Counted from the first letter of the stretch, positions 1 through 8,226 are shown. The stretch: 64,000 nt of DNA from Rathayibacter sp. VKM Ac-2804 (GCF_009866655.1 NZ_CP047420.1:496001-560000); one strand, 5' to 3'. The notes: generated from the sequence alone by a model not told the origin. Translations and numbers: made by a program.

Positions 1-475
1 CGGCTACTCGATGTACTCCGACGGCATCACCGAGGAGACCTACCTCCGCGGTGTGCAGATCGCCGACGCGAACGGCGAGGTCGCCTACACCTCGATCGTC
101 CCCGCCTGCTACTCCGGGCGCTGGCCGCACATCCACTTCGAGGTCTACCCCGACGTCGACGCGATCAGCGACTCCGGCAACGCCGTCGCGACCTCGCAGC
201 TGGCCGTCCCCGAGGACGCCTGCACCGCGGTCTACGCGCTCAGCGGCTACGAGGGCTCGAGCGAGAACCTCGCCAGGGTCAGCCTCGACGACGACAACGT
301 CTTCGGCGACGACGGCGGAGCGCTGCAGCTGGCGACCGCGACCGGCGACGCGACCTCCGGCTACCGCTTCGCCCTCACGGTCCGCGTCGACACGACGACC
401 GAGCCGACGGGCGGCAGCGTCCCGGCCGGCGGCGGAGCAGGCGGCGGCGCGGGTGGACGCCCGCCCTCGGCCTGA
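1..475 (+). CDS. Intradiol ring-cleavage dioxygenase-like protein (5' partial)
   Basis: The reading frame is open at the window edge, so the start and N-terminal half are missing. The visible part contains GRWPHIHFEVY, the His-x-His segment that supplies two iron ligands in intradiol (catechol/protocatechuate-type) dioxygenases. It ends in a Gly/Ala/Pro-rich low-complexity tail. Known family members open aromatic rings using Fe(III), but in actinobacteria many such proteins are secreted with unknown substrates. The missing half would carry the Tyr ligands, so substrate and export cannot be judged. Family assignment rests mainly on the HIH region and the surrounding beta-rich sequence. Confidence 0.7.
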   Translation, partial: GYSMYSDGITEETYLRGVQIADANGEVAYTSIVPACYSGRWPHIHFEVYPDVDAISDSGNAVATSQLAVPEDACTAVYALSGYEGSSENLARVSLDDDNVFGDDGGALQLATATGDATSGYRFALTVRVDTTTEPTGGSVPAGGGAGGGAGGRPPSA

Positions 476-502
476 CCGCGCCCGGCGTGCCAGGCTTGCC
501 GC

Positions 503-943
503 ATGGCTGCGGAGGTGGGTGCGGATCTCGAGGTGTCCGCGCGCCTGACGATCCCCGCCTCCGAGCTGCAGTGGCGGTTCTCGCGCTCCTCCGGCCCGGG
601 CGGGCAGCACGTCAACACCTCCGACAGCCGCGTGCAGCTCACCTGGAGCGTCGCGGAGTCCCCGACACTGACCGAGGACCAGCGAGCGCGCCTGCTCGAG
701 CGCCTCGCCTCGCGCCTGGTCACCGGAGCGATCACCGTGACGGTGTCGCAGGAGCGCTCGCAGCTGCGCAACCGCGAGGTCGCCCTCACGACCCTCCGTG
801 ACCTCGTCGCCGCGGCCCTCGCCCCGCCCGCCGCTCAACGCCGGCCGACCCGCCCCACCCGCGGCTCCGGCCGCCGCCACCTCGCGAGCAAGCAGCAGCG
901 CTCCGCCACCAAGCAGCAGCGCCGCCGCCCGACCGCGGAGTAG
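503..943 (+). CDS. arfB: Peptidyl-tRNA hydrolase ArfB-like ribosome rescue factor
   Basis: A 146-residue protein with the release-factor catalytic motif GPGGQHVNTSDS; the GGQ lies at residues 33-35. The C-terminus, from about residue 115, is short, basic and rich in Lys, Arg and Gln (KQQR repeats). This is the layout of ArfB/YaeJ: a GGQ domain that hydrolyses peptidyl-tRNA plus a basic tail that enters the empty mRNA channel of stalled ribosomes. It lacks the codon-recognition domains of RF1/RF2. The length matches the family (about 140 residues). It stands alone, convergent with the acyl-CoA ligase. Confidence 0.9.
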   Translation: MAAEVGADLEVSARLTIPASELQWRFSRSSGPGGQHVNTSDSRVQLTWSVAESPTLTEDQRARLLERLASRLVTGAITVTVSQERSQLRNREVALTTLRDLVAAALAPPAAQRRPTRPTRGSGRRHLASKQQRSATKQQRRRPTAE

Positions 944-964
944 GCCGCTGGCGGAGTGCCGGCG

Positions 965-2656
965 CTAGACCCGGTCGCTCCGCCACTCCGCCGCGAGCTC
1001 CTCGCCGCGGGCGAAGGCCTGCTCCTCGCGCTCGCGCAGCTCGACGCGGCGGATCTTGCCCGAGATGGTCTTGGGCAGCTCGTGGAACTCGATCCGGCGC
1101 ACCCGCTCGAACGACGAGAGCAGCGCGTCGGTGTGGCGGAAGACGGCCGCGGCGGTCTCGGCGGTCGGCTCCCAGCCCTCCGCCAGGGTGACGTAAGCCT
1201 TGACCACGCTGTGCCGCGTCGGGTCGGGCGCCGGGACGACCGCCGACTCGGCGACGGCGGGGTGCTGCAGCAGCACGCTCTCCACCTCGAAGGGCGAGAT
1301 CTTGAAGTCGGAGGACTTGAAGATGTCGTCGGTGCGGCCGATGAAGGTGATGGTGCCGTCGACGGCGCGGACGGCGACGTCGCCGGTGTGGAAGTAGCCG
1401 TCGGCCCGGGCGCGCGAGGTGCGCTCGTCGTCACCGAGGTAGCCGGACATCAGGTTGACCGGCTCGGTGGAGAGATCGAGGCAGATCTCCCCGGTGGAGG
1501 CGGGCTCGCCGGTGACCGGGTCGATCAGCGCGATCGCGACGCCCGGCAGCGGCCGGCCCATCGCTCCGGAGACGACCTCGGCGCCGGGCGGGTTGGCGAT
1601 GATCGCCGTGGTCTCGGTCTGGCCGTAGCCGTCGCGGATGGTGAGACCCCAGTCGCGCTCGACGGTCGCGATCACCTCGGGGTTCAGCGGCTCGCCCGCC
1701 GAGAGGATCTCGCCGAGCGCGCGCGGCCGGGCGCCGAGGTCGGACTGGATCAGCATCCGCCAGACCGTCGGCGGCGCGCAGAAGGTGGTGACGCCGGCGC
1801 GGTCCAGCTGCTCGCGCAGCGCGACCGGCGAGAAGCGGCCGTAGTTGTAGACGAACACCGTCGCCTCGGCGTTCCACGGCGCGAAGAAGCAGCTCCACGC
1901 GTGCTTGCCCCAGCCGGGCGAGCTGATCGCCGAGTGCACGTCGCCCGGCCGCACGCCGAGCCAGTACATCGTGCTGAGGTGGCCGACCGGGTACGACTCG
2001 TGCGTGTGCACGACCATCTTCGGCTTCGAGGTGGTCCCCGAGGTGAAGTAGACGAGGCAGGCGTCGGTGCTGTCGACGACGACGGCCGGGGCGATGCCGG
2101 GGGCCTCGATCGAGTCGGCGTAGTCGAGCCAGCCGTCGGGCACGGCACCGCCGGGGCCGCCCACCGCGATCAGACCGACGTCCTCAGTGAGGCCCTCGAA
2201 CTTCGCGGTCTCGGTCGCATCGGCGATCACGTGCGCGACCTCGCCGCGCTCGAGGCGGTCGGCCAGGTCGGCGGGGGAGAGGAGGGTCGTGGTGGGCAGG
2301 ATGACCGCGCCGAGCTTCATGATCGCGAGCATCGACTCCCACAGCTCGACCCGGTTGCCGAGCATGAGCATCACGTGGTCGCCCTGCTCGACGCCGACGG
2401 AGTGCAGCCAGGCGGCGACCTCGTCGGAGCGCCAGCGCATCTCGTCGAACGAGACCTTCGTCTCCGAGCCGTCCTCCTCGACGATCCAGAGGGCGGTCTT
2501 CTCGTTGCCGATGGCGATCTCGTCGAACCAGTCGACGGCCCAGTTGAACTGCGGGCCGACGTCCGGCCAGCGGAAGGCGTCCGCGGCGGCCGCCGCGTCG
2601 GTGCGGTGCTGGAGCAGGGTGTCGCGCGCGGCGCGGAAGCGCCCGGTGGGGTTCAT
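965..2656 (-). CDS. AMP-dependent acyl-CoA synthetase
   Basis: A 563-residue ANL-superfamily ligase that activates a carboxylic acid as acyl-AMP and transfers it to CoA. Visible motifs are the phosphate loop TSGTTSKPK at residues 205-213, DGYGQTET in the middle, FHTGD followed by GRTDDIFK at the hinge, and the C-terminal catalytic Lys in ISGKIRR (K534). The sequence around the loop resembles acetyl/medium-chain acyl-CoA synthetases more than the long-chain type, but the substrate cannot be read with certainty. It lies 40 bp behind the dehydrogenase on the same strand, so the two are probably cotranscribed. Confidence 0.85.
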   Translation of the reverse strand: MNPTGRFRAARDTLLQHRTDAAAAADAFRWPDVGPQFNWAVDWFDEIAIGNEKTALWIVEEDGSETKVSFDEMRWRSDEVAAWLHSVGVEQGDHVMLMLGNRVELWESMLAIMKLGAVILPTTTLLSPADLADRLERGEVAHVIADATETAKFEGLTEDVGLIAVGGPGGAVPDGWLDYADSIEAPGIAPAVVVDSTDACLVYFTSGTTSKPKMVVHTHESYPVGHLSTMYWLGVRPGDVHSAISSPGWGKHAWSCFFAPWNAEATVFVYNYGRFSPVALREQLDRAGVTTFCAPPTVWRMLIQSDLGARPRALGEILSAGEPLNPEVIATVERDWGLTIRDGYGQTETTAIIANPPGAEVVSGAMGRPLPGVAIALIDPVTGEPASTGEICLDLSTEPVNLMSGYLGDDERTSRARADGYFHTGDVAVRAVDGTITFIGRTDDIFKSSDFKISPFEVESVLLQHPAVAESAVVPAPDPTRHSVVKAYVTLAEGWEPTAETAAAVFRHTDALLSSFERVRRIEFHELPKTISGKIRRVELREREEQAFARGEELAAEWRSDRV

Positions 2657-2696
2657 CCGACCATTCTCTCGCGCCGCGGCGGCTTCCAGGGGGGCC

Positions 2697-3482
2697 TCAG
2701 TACTTGATCGACTGCCCGCCGTCGATCGGCAGCACGATCGCGTTGATGTAGGAGGCGTCGTCCGAGAGCAGGAAGGCGACGACCGAGGCGATCTCGGCGG
2801 CCTCGCCGTAGCGCTTGGTCGGGTTCACCTGGATGAACTCCTCCGCGGCCTTCCGCGGGTTCTCGGCGTCGAGCTGCTTCATCGAGTTCTCGACCATCGG
2901 CGTCCAGATGGCTCCCGGGGCGATCGCGTTGATCCGGATGCCGTACTGCCCGTACTCGATGCCGGAGTTGCGGGTGAGGCCGACGACGCCGTGCTTCGCG
3001 GCCGCGTAGCCGGACTGGTTGCCGATGCCGGTGATGCCGCCGACGCTCGCGGTGTTGACGACCATGCCCGAGCCCTGCTCGCGCATCACCTTCAGCACCT
3101 TCTCGAGGCCGAGGAACACGCCGCGCAGGTTGATCGCGACGACCTTGTCGAACTCGTCGGCGGTGAAGTCCTCGGTGCGGTTCTGGCGGCCCTCGATGCC
3201 GGCGTTGTTGAAGAAGCCGTCGATCCGGCCGAAGCGCGCCAGGGTCTGCGCGACGTAGTCGTCGACGTCGGACGCCTTCGACACGTCCGCGATCACGGTG
3301 AGCGACTCGGTGCCCTCGGGGAGCGCCCCGACGGTCGCGGCGAGTCCCTGCTCGGAGACGTCGACGAGGGCGAGCTTCGCGCCCTCCGCGGCGAGGCGGA
3401 CGGCGGTGGCGCGACCGAGGCCGGAGCCGCCTCCGGTGATGAGGACGACGCGATCGGTGAAGCGGGTGCTGCTGATATCCAT
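2697..3482 (-). CDS. SDR-family NAD(P)-dependent oxidoreductase
   Basis: A 261-residue classical short-chain dehydrogenase/reductase. The nucleotide loop TGGGSGLG is at residues 16-23, NNAG at 92-95, the catalytic Ser near 146, and Tyr159/Lys163 in YAAAK. Asp41 at the end of the second beta strand favours NAD(H). The length is normal for the family. It leads an apparent two-gene unit with the acyl-CoA ligase, which suggests hydroxyacyl or alcohol/ketone metabolism, but no substrate can be named. A TATA-like stretch lies 10-20 bp upstream of the ATG on the coding strand. Confidence 0.85.
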   Translation of the reverse strand: MDISSTRFTDRVVLITGGGSGLGRATAVRLAAEGAKLALVDVSEQGLAATVGALPEGTESLTVIADVSKASDVDDYVAQTLARFGRIDGFFNNAGIEGRQNRTEDFTADEFDKVVAINLRGVFLGLEKVLKVMREQGSGMVVNTASVGGITGIGNQSGYAAAKHGVVGLTRNSGIEYGQYGIRINAIAPGAIWTPMVENSMKQLDAENPRKAAEEFIQVNPTKRYGEAAEIASVVAFLLSDDASYINAIVLPIDGGQSIKY

Positions 3483-3632
3483 AGCCCCACGATATACCTA
3501 GTGCTGCTCGGGAATCTGGGCGCCGGCTCCGTGCTGCCTCCGGCGCTCGGTGCCTGGCAACCGCCGCAGAGACAGTCCCGCTCGGCGGCCGCCTCGGGTA
3601 GACCGGAGGGACCGACACGAGCAGGGGGAGCC

Positions 3633-4160
3633 GTGAAGAGCTTCAGAAGAACGATGACCACCGGCGCCGTTCTGGCGCTGAGCGGGCTGGCGCTGGCCGC
3701 CTGCACCGCCCCGGCGGAGAGCGGGGCGGAGGCGACGCCGACCGTCTCGGAGGCGCCCGCCGCCGCCTCGACCGCGTCCGCGAGCCCCGGCGACCGGCCG
3801 ATCGGCCCGGTGCGACTGCCGGAGGGCGCGACCGCCGCCGTCGAGTGGATCGACGAGACCGGCGCGGTCGAGCCGCAGACCGTGCGCCTCGCCGGCGAGC
3901 CGCTGCACGTGACGGTCTCCGTCGTCTGCGACACCGCCGACGCCGAGGTGACCGTCGAGGTCGAGGGCCTGATGACGACCGGCTCGTCCTGCGTCTACGA
4001 CCCGGGCACCACCCGCACGACGAGCAACGGCGGCGGCAACACCGGCTCGATGCAGATCGCCGTCGACCAGGACGCCCGCATCACCGTGACGACCGACCCC
4101 GCCGACGCCCACTGGTCCGGCGCCGTCTCGACCGGCCCGCGCACGGTCCCGCTCGGCTAG
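3633..4160 (+). CDS. Putative lipoprotein of unknown function
   Basis: A 175-residue protein starting at GTG 3633, chosen because AGGGGGAG precedes it at good spacing and a lipoprotein signal follows at once. The N-terminus is basic, then hydrophobic, with lipobox LAAC, so the mature protein should begin at Cys24 or close to it and be membrane anchored. A short Ala/Ser/Thr/Pro linker is followed by a small beta-rich domain containing two further Cys residues (CDTAD and SSCVYD). No family was recognised. The neighbouring genes run the other way. Confidence 0.75.
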   Translation: MKSFRRTMTTGAVLALSGLALAACTAPAESGAEATPTVSEAPAAASTASASPGDRPIGPVRLPEGATAAVEWIDETGAVEPQTVRLAGEPLHVTVSVVCDTADAEVTVEVEGLMTTGSSCVYDPGTTRTTSNGGGNTGSMQIAVDQDARITVTTDPADAHWSGAVSTGPRTVPLG

Positions 4161-4202
4161 CGCCCGCCGGCCCCGGTTCCGCGTCCCGAGCCCCGTCCGA
4201 CC

Positions 4203-4365
4203 AGACGCGAACCGGGCCCTGCGAGCATCGCGAACCCCGTTCAGCGTCTACTCGCGACGAGGGCGTTGCGTGAACGGACGCGAACGGGGGCGCGCGAGCA
4301 TCGTGGAGCCCGTGGGGCGTCCACTCGCGGCTGCGGCCCTGCGGGCGAGCCGGTCCACTCGCGGG
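4203..4365. repeat. Intergenic inverted-repeat units, tandem (GTCCACTCGCG family)
   Basis: Two related units start at 4203 and 4276, 73 bp apart. Each begins with (A/G)GACGCGAAC, has GCGAGCATCG in the middle and closes with the inverted copy GCGTCT (4244-4249) or GCGTCC (4317-4322), followed by CACTCGCG or TACTCGCG. A further GTCCACTCGCGG stands at 4353-4364. The same GTCCACTCGC word recurs inside the REP array at 39991-40000, paired with its perfect inverse at 39942-39951. The region is non-coding and lies between convergent genes. Confidence 0.6.
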
Positions 4366-4367
4366 GG

Positions 4368-5219
4368 TCAGCCCAGCGGCACGCCCAGGGCGGCCATGAA
4401 CGGGACGGCGTCGACCGCCTCGCCGTCGACGCGGGTCTCGAAGTGCAGGTGGCAGCCCGTGGAGGCGCCGGTCGAGCCGCGGGTCGCGATGACCTCGCCC
4501 GCGACGACGGTGTCGCCGACGTCGACGAGCAGGTCGGTGTTGTGCGCGTAGCCGGTCTCGATGCCGCCGCCGTTGTCGAGCAGGATCCAGTTGCCGTAGC
4601 TGCCGGAGTAGGCGGCCTCCTCGACGGTGCCGCTCGCGGCCGCGAGGACCGGGGTCCCGCAGGCGCCGGCGAGGTCGGTGCCCTTGTGGAAGAGGTTCAC
4701 GCCGGACACGGGCTGGTCCGGACGGGGGCCGTAGCTGCTGCTGATGCGGCCGGAGATCGGCAGCACCCAGGCGCCGGAGACCCCGGCGGCCGCGGCCGTC
4801 GACTCGCCCGCGCCGGCGGTGATCTCGTCGAGCGAGGCGGTGGGCACGAGCACCTCGGGCTTGGCCTCGGCGGCGAAGGCGTCGCGGGTGACGCTCTGCT
4901 GGACGACTCCGGCGGCGACGAAGCTCTGCGGGCGGGCCGCGGCGACGGCGTTCGCGGTGTCGGTCGCGACGGCGGACTCCGGGGTGTCGCCGACCGCGAA
5001 GGCGGGCATCGTCGAGGTGACGGCCAGGCCGACCACGAAGGTCATCGCGGCGAGGGCGGAGACGCGGCGCTTCGAGGAGGGGCCGGCGGCGGTGCCGCGG
5101 GCCGTGCGGCGGGCGGTGACCTGCTCGGCCTCGCGCTGCTCGCGCAGCCGGCGTCGGGTCGGGAGGGGCTGCGCGGTCGCAGCGGAGACGGGGGCCGGGG
5201 CGTGGTCGGAGTGGTGCAT
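4368..5219 (-). CDS. M23 family metallopeptidase, membrane anchored
   Basis: A 283-residue LytM/M23-type peptidase. A cytoplasmic basic stretch (residues 20-52) is followed by one membrane segment (about 53-75), a linker, and the C-terminal peptidase domain. The zinc ligands are visible as H178 and D182 in HKGTDLAG, plus the HLH motif H257-x-H259; H226 in GYAHN is the usual additional catalytic His. Such proteins cut peptidoglycan cross-bridges or act as activators outside the membrane. All catalytic residues are present, so it is likely active. The gene is monocistronic. Confidence 0.88.
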   Translation of the reverse strand: MHHSDHAPAPVSAATAQPLPTRRRLREQREAEQVTARRTARGTAAGPSSKRRVSALAAMTFVVGLAVTSTMPAFAVGDTPESAVATDTANAVAAARPQSFVAAGVVQQSVTRDAFAAEAKPEVLVPTASLDEITAGAGESTAAAAGVSGAWVLPISGRISSSYGPRPDQPVSGVNLFHKGTDLAGACGTPVLAAASGTVEEAAYSGSYGNWILLDNGGGIETGYAHNTDLLVDVGDTVVAGEVIATRGSTGASTGCHLHFETRVDGEAVDAVPFMAALGVPLG

Positions 5220-5435
5220 GCAGTCGTGGTTTCCGGGTCGTTCGCCGCGGTGGAACGGGGGGCGCGGCAGGGCGGGTCGGGGGCGGCGGAGCGCTCAGCG
5301 GGGCTCAGCAGGTGGTGCTCAGGGGGTTGACAGCCGGGGCTCAGGGGGCCGCGCGGCGACCCTCCAGAGTACCCGCGCAGCTCCGGAACGCCACTGGGAG
5401 AATGCCGAGCGGTGCGCGGTATCGGACCGGAGCGG

Positions 5436-5885
5436 TCAGGCGAGCGCCTCCGCGCAGGAGCGCAGCAGGGCGTGCAGCTCCCGGATCCGAGCCCCGTCGA
5501 GCCCCGTCAGCATGCGCTCCTCGACCGCCCGGACGGCCGCGCTCGCCTCGCCGAGCAGTTCCTCGCCGGACGCCGTGAGGCGCGTCGGCAGCGCCCGCCC
5601 GCTCGGCGCCGTCTCCGCGCGGATCAGGTGGCCGTCGCGCTCCAGCGACTGCAGCAGGACGTTCATCGACTGGCGTGTCACGAAGGCGCCGCGCGCGAGC
5701 TCCGAGCCGGACAGGCCCGGCCGGTGCGCCAGCAGCTCGAGGCAGGAGTAGGCGGTGACCGTGATCCCGAGCGGCCGCAGCGCCGCCTCCATCGCGACGC
5801 GCAGGGCGCTGGACGCCTCCTTCAGCACGTAGCCGACGGAGGTGTCCAGCTCGATCCGCGCGGTGCTCTCGCCGTCGTGACTCAT
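5436..5885 (-). CDS. MarR-family transcriptional regulator
   Basis: A 149-residue winged-helix regulator. The start at 5885 (MSHDGE) is preferred over upstream in-frame starts because the protein then begins as MarR proteins do. The DNA-binding part includes LSGSELARGAFVTRQSMNVLLQSLERDGHL, with the wing in the following residues. MarR proteins usually repress a divergent gene and release on binding a small phenolic or oxidative ligand. It is divergent from the VOC gene at 5951, with a palindrome overlapping its own start codon. It therefore probably controls itself and that gene. Confidence 0.87.
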   Translation of the reverse strand: MSHDGESTARIELDTSVGYVLKEASSALRVAMEAALRPLGITVTAYSCLELLAHRPGLSGSELARGAFVTRQSMNVLLQSLERDGHLIRAETAPSGRALPTRLTASGEELLGEASAAVRAVEERMLTGLDGARIRELHALLRSCAEALA

Positions 5886-5925
5886 GTCAGTAGTCTGACA
5901 TACGCTCGATGTAAGGAAACTGACA
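5885..5925. promoter_or_regulatory. Putative MarR operator between divergent genes
   Basis: TGTCAG-TAGT-CTGACA at 5885-5900 is a perfect inverted repeat with 6-bp arms and a 4-bp spacer. It covers the first base of the MarR start codon. A third CTGACA half-site lies at 5920-5925, just upstream of the VOC gene. The position between a MarR gene and its divergent partner is the classical place for the operator. Confidence 0.65.
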
Positions 5926-5950
5926 CGCACCACCGACGGAAGGCATTCCC

Positions 5951-6310
5951 ATGACGATCACCGGCCCCGACTTCCTCTCCCTCCAGGTCCGCGACCTCGA
6001 GCGCTCCGCCGAGTTCTACGAGACCCGCCTCGGCCTCTCCCGCCGCCCCGGCCCGCCGCACGCCGTCGTCTTCGACACCAAGCCGATCCCCTTCGCCATC
6101 CGCGACCTGATGCCGGGCACCGAGCTCCCCGCCGAGCCCGGCCGCGGCGTCGCCCTCTGGCTGCACGCCACCGAGGTCGCCGCCCTGCACGACGACCTCG
6201 CCGCCGCCGGCGTCCCGATCACGTCGGCCCCCGCCGAGGGCCCCTTCGGCCTGACCTTCACCTTCGCCGACCCGGACGGCTACCTGATCACCCTCCACGA
6301 CCGCGCCTGA
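5951..6310 (+). CDS. VOC (glyoxalase/bleomycin-resistance) family protein
   Basis: A 119-residue single-domain vicinal-oxygen-chelate protein with two beta-alpha-beta-beta-beta modules. It opens with the typical VRDLERSAEFYETRLGL segment and ends with FADPDGYLITL, where the Asp-Pro-x-Gly turn precedes the last metal-site strand. Family roles include glyoxalases, dioxygenases and drug-binding proteins; the substrate here is not evident. Its divergent arrangement with the MarR gene and the shared operator suggest an inducible detoxification role. A GGAAGG ribosome-binding site precedes the ATG. Confidence 0.8.
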   Translation: MTITGPDFLSLQVRDLERSAEFYETRLGLSRRPGPPHAVVFDTKPIPFAIRDLMPGTELPAEPGRGVALWLHATEVAALHDDLAAAGVPITSAPAEGPFGLTFTFADPDGYLITLHDRA

Positions 6311-6331
6311 CGCGCCTGCGACTGCGAGACG

Positions 6332-6706
6332 CTAGGCGTCCGCGCCCGCCGGCTGCCAGAGCTGGAGGCGGTTGCCCTCGGGGTCGTGCAGGTCGGCGAA
6401 TCGGCCGTTCGGGTAGGTCTCGGGATCGATCTCGACGGTGATGCCCGCGGCGCGGAGCTGGGCGACGAGCGCGTCGAGCGAGTGCACGCGGAGGTTCAGG
6501 GTCCAGCCGGCGGGGCCGAGCGGCTCGGAGCCGGCCGGCATCGGGGCGAGGACGGTGGTGCCGGCGTCCTGGCGCCACGAGGGGGCTCCGTACTCCATCG
6601 GCACCTCGTCGATGCCGAGGTGCTCGGCGTACCAGCGCGCCAGCGCCTCCGGGTCGCGCGCGGCGAAGAAGAAGCCGCCGATGCCCGTGACCCTCTCGCG
6701 CGACAC
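6332..6706 (-). CDS. VOC-family protein
   Basis: A 124-residue glyoxalase-fold protein. GTG at 6706 is chosen as start because the domain begins immediately after it (GIGGFFFAARDPEALARWY); no homology is expected upstream. It ends with the family's DLHDPEGNRLQLWQP strand. The gene begins 2 bp after the stop of a small membrane-protein gene, so translation is probably coupled. The function beyond the fold cannot be given. It differs clearly from the other VOC genes nearby and is not a recent duplicate. Confidence 0.8.
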   Translation of the reverse strand: MSRERVTGIGGFFFAARDPEALARWYAEHLGIDEVPMEYGAPSWRQDAGTTVLAPMPAGSEPLGPAGWTLNLRVHSLDALVAQLRAAGITVEIDPETYPNGRFADLHDPEGNRLQLWQPAGADA

Positions 6707-6708
6707 GA

Positions 6709-6876
6709 TCAGTACCGGCCGCTCGTGAAGACCAGCAGGGCGATCAGGCCCGCGAGCGTCGCAGCGACGCCGGAGCCGAGGCGCCACCACATCCAGCGGT
6801 CGCGCTTGGGGCCGCGCATCGGTCGGCGCAGCCCGTGCCTGCCGGAGTAGCCGCCGTGGTTCGGAGTGAAGACCAT
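6709..6876 (-). CDS. Small single-pass membrane protein
   Basis: A 55-residue protein starting at ATG 6876 (MVFTPNHGGYSGRHG). A Gly/Arg/Lys-rich N-terminal half is followed by one hydrophobic segment (SGVAATLAGLIALLVF) near the C-terminus. It has no recognised family. It sits 2 bp upstream of the VOC gene on the same strand. The short length lowers confidence, but the clean charge-then-membrane pattern and tight spacing support it as real. Confidence 0.55.
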   Translation of the reverse strand: MVFTPNHGGYSGRHGLRRPMRGPKRDRWMWWRLGSGVAATLAGLIALLVFTSGRY

Positions 6877-6917
6877 GAGGACCAGCCTGCACCACCCCCC
6901 CTCGAAGAGGCGCTGCC

Positions 6918-7595
6918 TCAGGCGCTCCACTCGCTGTCGTCGCGCCAGGGGGCGAGGTCGACCTCGTTGCCCTCGGGGTCGGCGAGGGTCCACCACTCCG
7001 GAGCGTTCTCCTCGTTCACGACGCGGCCGCCGGCGGCGAGGGCCGCGGCGAGGCGGGCCTCGATCGCGTCGCGGGGCAGGTAGAGGTCGAGGTGGATCGT
7101 GTTGCGCTCCGCCCGCGGCTGCTCGATCCGCTGGATCCAGAGATTCGGGCCGAGAGCGCGCGGGTCGGCGAGGTCGGCGTCCTCGACGGGGGAGTAGCCG
7201 AGCACGGCCCGCCAGAAGGCGCGCACCGCGGCGACGTCGACGGCGTCGATCGCGATCTGCAGGCTCTGCACCGCGGCCGGCTCGGCGGCGAGGCCGAGCG
7301 CGCGGGCGGCGGCGGAGATCTCGCGCGCCAGGCCGAGGTCGCGCTCGCTGATGTCGCCGACGTCGTGGCTGATGAGGCGCACCCCGACGCCGCCGCAGCG
7401 CAGATCGACGTCGGGGTGGTGGCCGGCCTCCTCGGCGAGGGCGGCGATCGCGGCGATGAGGGCGGCCCCCGCGGCGAAGGAGCCGGCCCCGCGATCGCCG
7501 GTGCGGAAGTAGGCGCGGGCGCCGTCGCCGACGACCCGCCAGTCGGCGGTGCCGGGGGCGGAGCGGAAGTCGCGCGGGGAGATCGCATCGGTCAT
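6918..7595 (-). CDS. Pterin-4a-carbinolamine-dehydratase-like / VOC fusion protein
   Basis: A 225-residue two-domain protein. Residues about 1-98 resemble pterin-4a-carbinolamine dehydratase, including the active-site region HHPDVDLRCGGVGVRL and the helix after DVGDISERD. Residues about 105-225 form a VOC domain ending in ADPEGNEVDLAPW. PCD enzymes dehydrate hydroxylated tetrahydropterins; the VOC part may bind a metal and a small substrate. The fusion is not the textbook form of either family, although similar fusions exist in actinobacteria. The gene is divergent from the Lys-rich protein gene. Confidence 0.8.
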   Translation of the reverse strand: MTDAISPRDFRSAPGTADWRVVGDGARAYFRTGDRGAGSFAAGAALIAAIAALAEEAGHHPDVDLRCGGVGVRLISHDVGDISERDLGLAREISAAARALGLAAEPAAVQSLQIAIDAVDVAAVRAFWRAVLGYSPVEDADLADPRALGPNLWIQRIEQPRAERNTIHLDLYLPRDAIEARLAAALAAGGRVVNEENAPEWWTLADPEGNEVDLAPWRDDSEWSA

Positions 7596-7715
7596 GCGGC
7601 AGTTGTACTCCCCTCCCGCCCGGCTGCCCAGGCCCTCCGCCGCCCAGGCCTGTCCGATGCCCGCTCGCTACGGTGGACCCACGACCGATCGGGTCGACGA
7701 GTGTGAGGAGCGAGC

Positions 7716-8180
7716 ATGGCGCAGCAGAAGAAGTCGGATTCGAAGAAGTCGTCGCAGAAGAAGGACGACAAGGCGGCGCAGAAGCGCGCGAAGAAGGCCC
7801 TGGCGAAGGCCGAGAAGTCGGTGCGCGCGGCCCACGACGCCGTCCGCGACTCCAGCAAGAAGCTGCGCAAGAAGGCCCGCAAGCTCGCGGAGCAGACCGA
7901 CAAGCTGAAGCGCCGGCAGGAGAAGGCCGCGAAGAAGGCGGCCCAGGCCGAGAAGCGCAGCACGCCCACCGCGCCCAAGCACGTCGTCGAGCGCGAGCAC
8001 GTCGCCGTCGGCGCGGCCGACCCGTCGGTCACGCCCGACCTCACGCTGCCGCTGCCCAGCGCGCCGCACGAGGACCAGGACCAGGACCAGGACCAGGCTC
8101 CGGAGGAGCAGCCCGCCCCCGACGCCGACCCCGAGCACGTGCCGGATCTCACGCCGCCGCTGCCGCACTCCTCGAACTGA
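7716..8180 (+). CDS. Lys/Ala-rich, histone-H1-like hypothetical protein
   Basis: A 154-residue hydrophilic protein with no signal or membrane segment. Residues 1-90 are dominated by Lys, Ala and Arg and would form one long coiled-coil-like basic helix, as in bacterial H1-like DNA-binding proteins. The C-terminal third is acidic and proline-rich. It contains four in-frame GACCAG hexamers (8073-8096) giving a (DQ)n run, and a duplicated VTPDLTLPLP / VPDLTPPLP motif. Nucleoid binding is an inference from composition only. A TACGGT -10-like box lies at 7669-7674. Confidence 0.65.
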   Translation: MAQQKKSDSKKSSQKKDDKAAQKRAKKALAKAEKSVRAAHDAVRDSSKKLRKKARKLAEQTDKLKRRQEKAAKKAAQAEKRSTPTAPKHVVEREHVAVGAADPSVTPDLTLPLPSAPHEDQDQDQDQAPEEQPAPDADPEHVPDLTPPLPHSSN

Positions 8181-8200
8181 GCGAACCCCGCGGGACGCCC

Positions 8201-8226
8201 CTACCCTGAGATTCTGCACAGGGTAG
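8201..8226. terminator. Perfect inverted repeat behind the Lys-rich gene
   Basis: CTACCCTG (8201-8208) and CAGGGTAG (8219-8226) form a perfect 8-bp stem around a 10-nt loop. It begins 20 bp after the stop codon at 8180 and lies about 90 bp before the phosphate transporter. There is no T-tract, so it may act as a terminator or as a protein-binding site for the next operon. Confidence 0.45.

Noticed and set aside
956..2707. Long open frame opposite the acyl-CoA ligase, and many similar ones (for example 44810-48400 and 18831-21974)
   Set aside because: They are produced by the extreme GC bias at third codon positions. They are rich in Arg, Pro, Gly, Ala and Asp, lack motifs, and lie opposite clear genes.
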